This document shows, one piece after another, positions 48,053-57,959 of a DNA stretch of 64,000 nucleotides (positions are counted from its first letter, which is position 1; the number at the start of each line of letters is the position of its first letter). The position numbers were made by a program, and so were the translations under genes. The notes beneath the pieces were generated by a model that saw only the letters and a list, made by a program, of their open reading frames with translations, searched no databases and had not been told where the DNA came from. Source of the DNA: Monoplex corrugatus (taxonomy: Eukaryota; Mollusca; Gastropoda; Littorinimorpha; Ranellidae); the NCBI GenBank assembly GCA_030674185.1, contig CM060311.1:97077013-97141012 (forward strand), given 5' to 3'.

Positions 48053-49310
48053 AGGTAGAAAGAAACTCTAGGGAGAGCTAGACAACAGAAGGTCTTCAGA
48101 GAAGTAACCCCCTTTAGACAAGTGTTTCGGCCCTGAATTCCTTACACTCTCGGGGGGCCGGGCCACATCCAGGTCATGACTCCTGGATGCCCTTCTGCTG
48201 TTGTCTATTTTTTTTTTTTTTTTTTTTTTTCCCACGCCGGGGATCGAACCTGGGCGATTCTGCGCTTCAGAACTGCGGTACGCGGTTTTACCAATGTGCT
48301 AACGGGGCACACATCATCTGTAGGGAATTTAATCCTTATGAAGTTCACTTTTTTCGTTCCTCCTTGCCCAGATCCAGCTTGAGCTCCTTTCTGCTGCCTC
48401 TGCCATCGCTTTAAGGGCTCTAGTCCTCTTCTTCCCAGAAATGGCGAGTTGTTTCATGAGATCATAAGCGGAGGTGCCCACAAACCCTCTTGACCCGACC
48501 TCTATGGCGAAGATTTTGACCCGCAGACCTGCTTTCTTCAGGGTGCTGGCAAGACCGGCGTATTTTTCGGTCTTGTAGATATGTGCTTCTTCCATTCTGC
48601 TTTCGTATGGCACAGTGAGTTCTATCAGAATCACTTGTTTCGAGGAGTCAGAGTGGAGAGCGATGTCTGGTCTCATGCCTGTCTTGCTGATGACATCTGG
48701 GTAATTTCTCCACTCTGGGAGGTCTGCTGTACACTCCCAGTCGACTGCTCCATCCAGAAGACCCTTTGGAAATGTGCTGGTTGCCATAGCCCTTTCGGGC
48801 CAGACCTGTTTCCCTCCGGGCTTTGTAGAACGTTGTCATAGCAATTGGTGCGTTTGGGGTCATGGTTTTTTCGCTAACCACATCTGTGATCACTTTCAGA
48901 ACTTGGTTGTGCCTCCATGTATACCTTCCTTGGGCTAGCGCTACTTTGCAAGAGCTTAGGACATGTTCCACTGTTTGTTTCTTCTGACAGAGCGGACATG
49001 CTGGGTCGTCTGCTTTCCCCCATTTCACTAAGTTTGCATTCGAGGGGAGCAGGTCATATACAGATCTGAGGAGGAAGCTTATCCTTAGAGGAGCCATGTG
49101 CCACATATCGTTCCAGCTGAGACTTCTTTGGAGTGCACTGTCCCATGTTGTCCATTGCCCTGTTGACCTTGCTGGACTGCCTTCTGCACTCTTTTGACAT
49201 TTCTTCTTCCTTCAACTCTGTATGATCATGTCTCTTTTTCCTTCCCTTTGGCTTTGGACCACCACTGCATTTTTGTTGCTCCCAGTCCCTGTCTGTTGGT
49301 TTGTGTGTCC
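48053..49310 (-). mobile_element. LINE with restriction-like endonuclease (R2/NeSL/Hero-type), 5'-truncated
   Basis: The minus strand from about 49195 reads WTTWDSALQRSLSWNDMWHM, APLRISFLLRSVYDLLPSNA, a CCHC knuckle CPLCQKKQTVEHVLSSC and RYTWRHNQVLK. After a frameshift near 48780 it continues with LLDGAVDWECTADLPEW, the endonuclease core RPDIALHSDSSKQVILIELT and KTEKYAGL, stopping near 48328. This CCHC plus PD-(D/E)xK arrangement defines RLE-type LINEs. The reverse transcriptase is missing. The 3' UTR includes a tRNA-like segment and ends at the pentamer array. It is disrupted by at least one frameshift, so not active. Confidence 0.82.
48235..48315 (-). other. tRNA-like segment in LINE 3' region
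   Basis: On the minus strand GCCCCGTTAGCACATTGGTA gives an A-box-like motif, and about 45 bp on CCCAGGTTCGATCCCCGGCG gives a near-perfect B-box, then GTGGG and a poly(A) stretch. The 3' end lacks a convincing acceptor stem, so I do not call a functional tRNA. It resembles a tRNA-derived SINE head fused to the LINE tail. Confidence 0.6.
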
Positions 49311-49319
49311 AATTGATTG

Positions 49320-50085
49320 ATTGATATTTGATATGATATGATATGATATGATATTGATTGATATGATATATGATATATGATATGATATGATGATATGATA
49401 TGAATGATATGATATGATATGATATGATGATATGATATGATATGATATATGATATGATATGATATGATATGATATGATAAGATGATATGATATGATATGA
49501 TATGATATATATGATATATGATATGATATTGATATGATATATGATATGATATATGATATGATATTGATATGATATGATATATGATATATATATGATATGA
49601 TATGATGATATGATTATGATATGATATGATATGATATGATATGATATGATATGATATGATATGATAGATATGATATGATATGATATGATATGATATGATA
49701 TATGATATGATATGATATGATATGATATGATATGATATGATATGAATATTGATATGATATGATATGATATGATATGATATATGATAGGATAGGATATGAT
49801 ATGATATGATATGATATGATATATGATATGATATGATATGATATATATGATATGATATGATATGATATGATATATGATATGATATATGATATGATATATG
49901 ATATGATATATGATATGATATATGATATGATATGATATGATATATGATATGATATGATATGATATGATATATGATATGATATGATATAATATGATATGAT
50001 ATGTTATAATATAATATAATATAACATAACATAACATAACATAACATAACATAACATAACATAACATAATATTAATATAAGGATC
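49320..50085. repeat. Pentanucleotide array, right block
   Basis: About 690 bp of ATATG repeats with ATATATG and ATG slips, then (TATAA)n and (CATAA)n to 50085. Same motif as 47895-48052, so the LINE appears to interrupt one array. Long frames of ISYHI residues through it are not genes. 50086-51159 has no recognised feature besides a GTT/GGT tract near 50428-50490. Confidence 0.97.
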
Positions 50086-51159
50086 AGTCTCCAAAATTGT
50101 GTACCAATTGTGTGACACTGACCACGAAATATGAAAACCCTGTTAGGACATCTGAGCAACTGTCTCAATGGTGCGTCATAATAAAGTGGATGAGAATCAA
50201 CAGTGTGGTCCCAGTCTTCCCAATGAACACATAACAAGCTCCATTCTGAGAAAGAATCTAAGAGCTGATCAGGGCAAAAAAATCTCAGAATAATGTTTTT
50301 AGACCAATGGGGCTACAAACCTACAACCATGCAATCAACTGTTTGTTGTGTAACCACTTCACCATCGTGGTGGTCCATCCAACAGATCTAGTGTACAGGT
50401 GTCATTCAAGCAATTTCAGTTATTTTTGTTGTTGTTGTTGCTGTTGTTGTTGCTGGTGATGGTGGTGGTGGTTTTGTTTTGTTTTTTCCTACCTAAGGTT
50501 TCTAAAGTTCTATTACAGAACAGACAATGTTTCATTAGTAAACAAGTATTTGAAGAAATACTCCTACTCACAGACTTATTACGGTTACTTTGAAATTTCT
50601 TTTAAAAATTTACAGTTTATGTTTACATAAAACTTAATCCTTAATTCTTGACTTCATGAACTAATGACACAAAGCCTAAAACAAATATTTCAAACATATC
50701 AAATAATATTGTTAGGCTGAATTCAGTTTCAGTTTCAGTTAGGCTGAATAAATTCACCAGGTTGTTCATTTACAGGGCTGATACTATTACGGTATGTATG
50801 TCAAATGTTGAACAACTTTTCATAAAAAAAATATGTTATAGTATATACATACATATGTATATGAGTCAGAGTTAGTACAACAATCTCAGCTGCAGTAACC
50901 TTGCAATACAATTTCAATGTACACATACAATAAATGAATTATAAGAAAAAAAGAAGAATCAAATAAAAAGATTTTCAATGCACTATTTCCAGGCAACTAC
51001 ATGACTACTGTGCCTATTGAGCTGTGATTATAATATTCACTGGTTCTTTAATGATCTGATTTGCCAGTGCCGAAAAAGCACTACATAAAAACTACTGCCA
51101 ACAACTGCAATGCTCCTAACTACTGAAAAACTGAGACGTGATTTTTCTTTCTCAAAACT

Positions 51160-51740
51160 GAATGGGTAATTTCACGCAACAAACACCTTTTATCGGTCCA
51201 GGTGTCTAATTTGTCATTTTCAAGTCTCAAGCTGAAGCTGGTCAGGGTCATAGCAGCTGTATTCCTTTCTTACAGCTTTCCCCATCACCCCTACCCCCTT
51301 TCCAACACCTGAACACCTTCCTGTTCAGCCCACCTCACCCTTCCACACTTGAAGCCGACAAACAAGATTAGTTACCCTTCCTGACCCAGTGACAATGACC
51401 CAGACACTGGGCACGGTACATCACTGTACCACATTATGTTGTGTCATGGTCAGCACCCTGTCTATGACTGATAACAGAATGTGAATGTAAGCGAATGACA
51501 GCAGAGACAGGGAGTAAAGGCCACCAGCTGACTAATGTGCGTGAAGGCACCCTGTCTGAATGACACCAGCCTACAAACCACTGTTGCTGACACCAGCCCA
51601 ATGAATGGTCACAAGGATCCCATAACAGATTTACCCCTGCATGGCATTTTTTGCTTGTCAAATCATGCTTGATGCTTTCAGTTTCACAAATTTTATTTCA
51701 GTGAACACACAAGATACAATATTTTCCCCTGACAAACACT
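51160..51740. repeat. Local duplication, copy A (carries one 28-bp unit)
   Basis: Contains GTCATTTTCAA, CCCCATCAC, ACAAGATTAGTTACCCTTCC, then at 51521-51550 CCACCAGCTGACTAATGTGC plus GTGAAGGCAC, then CCTACAAACCACTGTTGCTG, ACACCAGCCCA and CTGCATGGCATTTT. Copy B starts at about 51765 with the same opening blocks. Its closing blocks are at 55556-55710. Confidence 0.75.
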
Positions 51741-51764
51741 GAATTCTTGACTTCATGAACCTTC

Positions 51765-51990
51765 TAGTGTGTCATTTTCAATTTTCAGCAGAAACTGGTG
51801 ACATTTTTTTTCCCACTCCCCATCACTTTTAACCCGCCTCTGATTTTAAAACATCCTGATATCTTTCAAATCCGCCCAGTAACATCAAGCGAACAAGATC
51901 AGTTGTCCCTCCTGACAGTAACAATGATTTAAGGCACAGCCCCAAATAAATGCAGTGTACAGTCAAAAGCCAATGACTACCATGTGTCTG
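51765..51990. repeat. Local duplication, copy B, left part
   Basis: GTGTCATTTTCAATTTTCAG, CCCCATCAC, GAACAAGATCAGTTGTCCCT and CCTGACAGTAACAATGA align in order with copy A, but diverge. It is followed by the expanded 28-bp array. Confidence 0.65.
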
Positions 51991-52165
51991 AATAGACAAC
52001 AGTTGACAACTGTGTGTGAAGAGACAACAGTTTACTATTGCCTGTGAACAAGAGACAACACTTGATCAATGTGTGTGTGAACAAAGTGACAACATTTGAC
52101 TATTGTGTGTGTGGAAAAACAGTTGACTACTATTATGTCTGTGAAAAGACTGCAGTTGACTACTA

Positions 52166-52242
<77 letters not shown>

Positions 52243-52290
52243 TGTGTGTGTCTGTGTGTGTGTGTGTGTGTCTGTGTGTCTGTGTGTGTA
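52166..52290. repeat. GT microsatellite inside the 28-bp array
   Basis: (GT)n with CTGTG interruptions, arising within the GTGTGTG part of the 28-bp unit (diverged units on the left at 51985-52165). Confidence 0.93.
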
Positions 52291-52292
52291 AA

Positions 52293-55035
52293 GACAGCAG
52301 GTGACACCTGTGTGTGAAGAGACAACAGCTGACAACTGTGTGTGAAGAGACAACAGCTGACAACTGTGTGTGAAGAGACAACAGCTGACTGATGTGTGTG
52401 AAGAGACAACAGCTGACTGATGTGTGTGAAGAGACAACAGCTGACTGATGTGTGTGAAGAGACAACAGCTGACTGATGTGTGTGAAGAGACAACAGCTGA
52501 CTGATGTGTGTGAAGAGACAACAGCTGACAACTGTGTGTGAAGAGACAACAGCTGACTGATGTGTGTGAAGAGACAACAGCTGACAACTGTGTGTGAAGA
52601 GACAACAGCTGACAACTGTGTGTGAAGAGACAACAGCTGACTGATGTGTGTGAAGAGACAACAGCTGACTGATGTGTGTGAAGAGACAACAGCTGACAAC
52701 TGTGTGTGAAGAGACAACAGCTGACAACTGTGTGTGAAGAGACAACAGCTGACAACTGTGTGTGAAGAGACAACAGCTGACTGATGTATGTGAAGAGACA
52801 ACAGCTGACTGATGTGTGTGAAGAGACAACAGCTGACAACTGTGTGTGAAGAGACAACAGCTGACTGATGTGTATGAAGAGACAACAGCTGACTGATGTG
52901 TGTGAAGAGACAACAGCTGACAACTGTGTGTGAAGAGACAACAGCTGACTGATGTGTGTGAAGAGACAACAGCTGACTGATGTGTGTGAAGAGACAACAG
53001 CTGACAACTGTGTGTGAAGAGACAACAGTTGACTGATGTGTGTGAAGAGACAACAGCTGACTGATGTGTGTGAAGAGACAACAGCTGACAACTGTGTGTG
53101 AAGAGACAACAGCTGACAACTGTGTGTGAAGAGACAACAGTTGACTGATGTGTGTGAAGAGACAACAGTTGACTGCTGTGTGTGAAGAGACAACAGCTGA
53201 CAACTGTGTGTGAAGAGACAACAGCTGACTGATGTGTGTGAAGAGACAACAGCTGACAACTGTGTGTGAAGAGACAACAGTTGACTGATGTGTGTGAAGA
53301 GACAACAGCTGACAACTGTGTGTGAAGAGACAACAGCTGACAACTGTGTGTGAAGAGACAACAGCTGACTGATGTGTGTGAAGAGACAACAGCTGACTGA
53401 TGTGTGTGAAGAGACAACAGCTGACTGATGTGTGTGAAGAGACAACAGCTGACAACTGTGTGTGAAGAGACAACAGCTGACAACTGTGTGTGAAGAGACA
53501 ACAGCTGACAACTGTGTGTGAAGAGACAACAGCTGACTGATGTGTGTGAAGAGACAACAGCTGACTGATGTGTGTGAAGAGACAACAGCTGACAACTGTG
53601 TGTGAAGAGACAACAGCTGACAACTGTGTGTGAAGAGACAACAGCTGACAACTGTGTGTGAAGAGACAACAGCTGACTGATGTATGTGAAGAGACAACAG
53701 CTGACTGATGTGTGTGAAGAGACAACAGCTGACTGATGTGTGTGAAGAGACAACAGCTGACTGATGTGTGTGAAGAGACAACAGCTGACAACTGTGTGTG
53801 AAGAGACAACAGCTGACAACTGTGTGTGAAGAGACAACAGTTGACTGATGTGTGTGAAGAGACAACAGCTGACTGATGTGTGTGAAGAGACAACAGCTGA
53901 CAACTGTGTGTGAAGAGACAACAGCTGACAACTGTGTGTGAAGAGACAACAGTTGACTGATGTGTGTGAAGAGACAACAGTTGACTGCTGTGTGTGAAGA
54001 GACAACAGCTGACAACTGTGTGTGAAGAGACAACAGCTGACTGATGTGTGTGAAGAGACAACAGCTGACAACTGTGTGTGAAGAGACAACAGTTGACTGA
54101 TGTGTGTGAAGAGACAACAGCTGACAACTGTGTGTGAAGAGACAACAGCTGACAACTGTGTGTGAAGAGACAACCGCTGACTGATGTGTGTGAAGAGACA
54201 ACAGCTGACTGATGTGTGTGAAGAGACAACAGCTGACTGATGTGTGTGAAGAGACAACAGCTGACAACTGTGTGTGAAGAGACAACAGTTGACTGATGTG
54301 TGTGAAGAGACAACAGCTGACAACTGTGTGTGAAGAGACAACAGCTGACAACTGTGTGTGAAGAGACAACAGCTGACTGATGTGTGTGAAGAGACAACAG
54401 CTGACTGATGTGTGTGAAGAGACAACAGCTGACAACTGTGTGTGAAGAGACAACAGCTGACAACTGTGTGTGAAGAGACAACAGCTGACTGCTGTGTGTG
54501 AAGAGACAACAGCTGACTGATGTGTGTGAAGAGACAACAGCTGACAACTGTGTGTGAAGAGACAACAGCTGACTGATGTGTGTGAAGAGACAACAGCTGA
54601 CTGATGTGTGTGAAGAGACAACAGCTGACAACTGTGTGTGAAGAGACAACAGCTGACAACTGTGTGTGAAGAGACAACAGCTGACAACTGTGTGTGAAGA
54701 GACAACAGCTGACTGATGTGTGTGAAGAGACAACAGCTGACTGATGTGTGTGAAGAGACAACAGCTGACAACTGTGTGTTGAAGAGACAACAGTGACTGA
54801 TGTGTGTGAAGAGACAACAGCTGACAACTGTGTGTGAAGAGACAACAGCTGACAACTGTGTGTGAAGAGACAACAGCTGACTGATGTGTGTGAAGAGACA
54901 ACAGCTGACTGATGTGTGTGAAGAGACAACAGCTGACTGATGTGTGTGAAGAGACAACAGCTGACTGATGTGTGTGAAGAGACAACAGCTGACTGATGAG
55001 TGTGAAGAGACAACAGTGACAACTGTGTGTGAAGA
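52293..55035. repeat. 28-bp minisatellite, about 97 units
   Basis: The unit is GAAGAGACAACAGCTGACTG plus ATGTGTGT. The main alternative is ...GACAACTGTGTGT, so units form a two-letter pattern. Rarer types are CAGTTGAC, GACTGCTG and ATGTATG. Marked units repeat 812 bp apart (29 units). Each standard unit contains the palindrome CAGCTG. No frame on the minus strand meets a stop, giving spurious frames over 900 codons. Confidence 0.97.
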
Positions 55036-55049
55036 GATGGCAACTGGAT

Positions 55050-55070
55050 ACTCTGTGTGTGTGTGTGTGT

Positions 55071-55120
<50 letters not shown>

Positions 55121-55236
55121 GTGTTTGTGGTGTGTCACTGTGTGTGTGTTGAAGAGATGGACAGCAACTGACAACGGTGTTGTGAGACTCCAACCGACTC
55201 ATGTGTGTGAAGAGACAACAGCTGTCAAAGTACCCT

Positions 55237-55284
<48 letters not shown>

Positions 55285-55450
55285 GTGTGAGTGTGAGTGT
55301 GTGTTGTGTGTGTGTGTGTGTGTGTCACTGTGTGTGTGTGAAGAGATAGACAGCAGCTGACAACGGTGTTGAGAGACTCCATCCTACTCTATGTGTGTGT
55401 GAAGAGACAACAGCTGTCAAAGTACCGTGTGTGTGTGTGTGTGTGTGAAG
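55050..55450. repeat. GT microsatellites and a 190-bp doublet
   Basis: GT tracts at 55055-55125, 55229-55325 and 55425-55448. Between them GAGACTCCA...ATGTGTGTGAAGAGACAACA...GCTGTCAAAGTACC occurs at about 55185-55232 and again at 55370-55427. Confidence 0.9.
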
Positions 55451-55555
55451 CGACAAGTTGACTACTGTGTCACTGTGTGTGTGAAGAGACTCCAACTGAC
55501 AACTGTGTGTGTGTGTGAAGAGAGGAACATCAATTGACCAGTGTGTGGGAATGTA

Positions 55556-55710
55556 CTCTGTAAGAGTGACACCAGCATACAAACCACTGTTGTTGACACC
55601 AGCCCAACTGATTCCTGATACACCGCAAGTGGCCTGCTCCTAGGCCAGATTTTCCCTGCATGGCATTTTCCTTTTTCAAATCATCCTTGGTCATTGAAAC
55701 TGATGCTTTT
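55556..55710. repeat. Local duplication, copy B, right part
   Basis: GACACCAGCATACAAACCAC, TGTTGTTGACACCAGCCCAA, CCCTGCATGGCATTTTC and TCAAATCAT align with 51563-51670 of copy A. Confidence 0.75.
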
Positions 55711-55984
55711 GATTATCACCAAAAGAGACCAAGGCAGAATACACTTGTAATGAAATACCCACTACTGCACATCAGAACTATTCCCCCATGCCACATGACT
55801 AATACCATTGGCAACAAAACAACAGTTTGCATAAATTGACTAACCATCTTCACAAAGACACAACTCCTGGAAAGAACATTTCCCCCACCCACTTTATTTT
55901 GTAATTTATTATCATATCTGTGCCTGTTCTGTCAGATGAGTTAACAAAAACTGAACAGCTTGCCTAACGCTGTATTAGCAGGAA

Positions 55985-56260
55985 AATGGAATGTATGCGT
56001 ATACATGTGTGTTTGTGTATGTGCTTGTGTGCACTCACATTTGTGTAACAATACCTTTGTGTGCACTCACATTTGCATAATGAGATCTTTGTGTGCACTC
56101 ACAATTGCATATCTTTATGCGCTTACATTTGTGTAATATCTTTGTGTGCACTTGCATTTACATAATGAGGTATTTGTGTGCATTCACATTTATATAATGG
56201 GATCTTTGTGCGCATGTTTGAATAATGATATCTTTACGTGCGCTCACATTTGTGTAACGC
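55985..56260. repeat. About 36-bp degenerate tandem repeat, about 7 units
   Basis: The unit is TTTGTGTGCACTCACATTTG followed by CATAATGAGATC or similar. Confidence 0.85.
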
Positions 56261-56589
56261 GATCAATCACGGTGATGTATCACATGTGTTCATCACACCA
56301 GCACTACTTTCTGCATTATTATTCACACACTGTAAAATCCTGTTACAACTTTTAAGCAAAACAGGTAGACAACTGAAAATCTTAACTGTTTATACACCAC
56401 CACCGCTTCCAGTGTTTTCAAATTTGGGTCATGTTTGGATGCTATTCAAAACTCAAAATTATCTATCACAAAAAATGAAAAATCATCCCGATAAACAGGT
56501 TTGCAATGTCATCAAAATACACAAAACAGAAAAAGAAAACAAAAAAGAAGTCTTTGCAACAGGAAAATAATTTGCCCTGGATAATCTGG

Positions 56590-57010
56590 CTTCTTTCTTA
56601 AACTCAGTATCAGTTATGTACTTGAACTGTCTTACAGCACCTTGTGTTTGGACTAATCTAACTTATGATGCATAGTCCAAACAGGACACTGATTACATTC
56701 TTGAACTGTCTTACACTGCCTTATGTTTGGACTAAGATGCATATATTTCAAATAGGAAAGGTAAAAGAGGGTAAACATCAACAGCACTTAAACTATATTA
56801 CATCGCCTTTACATTTGGACTAATCTTAAATGTGAGGTACATATTTCAAACAATACACAAACCATGTGTCTAGCTTGTGTTGGACGGCCTTGTGTTTTTA
56901 TTGATGAAAGATATTTATTTCAAATAGGATACCAAATTTCGAATGCATAGATTCTTACACCTCCTCATGTCTGGACTAATTTTAAGAGGCATATTTCAAA
57001 TAAGACATGT
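56590..57010. repeat. About 95-bp degenerate tandem repeat, 4-5 units
   Basis: CTTGAACTGTCTTACAGCAC, CTTGTGTTTGGACTAATCTA and a CATATTTCAAATAGGA-type block recur at about 56620, 56700, 56785, 56870 and 56960. 57011-57959 is unassigned, including a G-rich segment at 57100-57300 with a short open frame I do not recognise. Confidence 0.75.
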
Positions 57011-57959
57011 AAATCATTTGCACCTGACATATCAGTATTCACACAGGATAATGCAATTTTCTAAGAAATGTCCAGGAACTAATTTGTAAGATTTATGTGA
57101 GAAGCACTGGGGCTAGATATGGCATGGGGGTACTTGTGGTGGGATACACCGGCCCTCAGAGTTGGACAGATGCTGAGCAGATCAATACCTCAACACACTA
57201 CCGAGCCTGCCTACTGGAGTACTGCATGGGCAAGGCAACCACAGTAAGCATCAGCCACGGCAGAAGCAAACTTTGCACTGGTGGCCAACACTGTAGGAAT
57301 ACCACCAACTAGGCTTTTCTATCTGGCCCATTACACCAGTATAAAACATGTGCCGCTACCGAGCTACAAATCACTGACACTATCATCAGCATGCCTCTTT
57401 CAAAATTGGTATCACAATATCAGTGAAGAAAGGAGTCTACACAATAATACAAATCTGAAATCACTGAAATATTACTTAAATTCACAAAATTACTCACTTC
57501 ATTACAGCCAAAACGTCAGGTTTTACTTTTTCAAGCAAAACCACCACCCTAAAAAATGACTGAGCAATCATCTGTCCCAACTATACCATTCCCTGAATAC
57601 ATATCATCCTCCCTCGAATTTTCCATTTCTTCCTTTACCTCAACTGCTTAAAGGCAAAAGAATCTCATCTAATCAAAATTCAAAACATAAATAAAATAAA
57701 AAGTAAAAAAATACACACATGTATATTTTTATTCCTGCATGCTTAATTCTGTTTTCATTCAACATTAATCTTCAAATTTCACTATTAATGCTTAACACAA
57801 GTAATTTTACACTTTCAATAAGTCTACATGTATCCTAGTTGCCCTGCCTAATTAACCACTGAGTGAGAAAGCATTTCATGTTGACTTGGCTGGGTCAGTT
57901 TTGAGCAAGCTGATATTATCAATAATAATAACATACATTGAAAGTATGCCTAACAAAGG

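Noticed and set aside
48235..48315. Functional tRNA gene
   Set aside because: A- and B-boxes are present, but no complete cloverleaf with a proper acceptor stem could be drawn, and it is embedded in a LINE 3' region with poly(A).
49054..50118. A 354-codon Ile/Ser/Tyr/His-rich protein
   Set aside because: A pentanucleotide array read through in frame and joined by chance to LINE residues.
52293..55035. CRISPR array (28-33-bp direct repeats)
   Set aside because: Units are head to tail with no unique spacers, in an animal intron context with no cas-like genes.
52035..55382. A 1115-codon minus-strand gene rich in Ser, Cys, Val and Leu
   Set aside because: It is the translation of the 28-bp array plus flanking GT tracts. 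All three minus frames are open.
57097..57312. A 71-codon plus-strand frame with GYTGPQSW and YCMGKATT
   Set aside because: It has no family I recognise, no splice context and no repeat partner in the window. It is too short to support as a gene.
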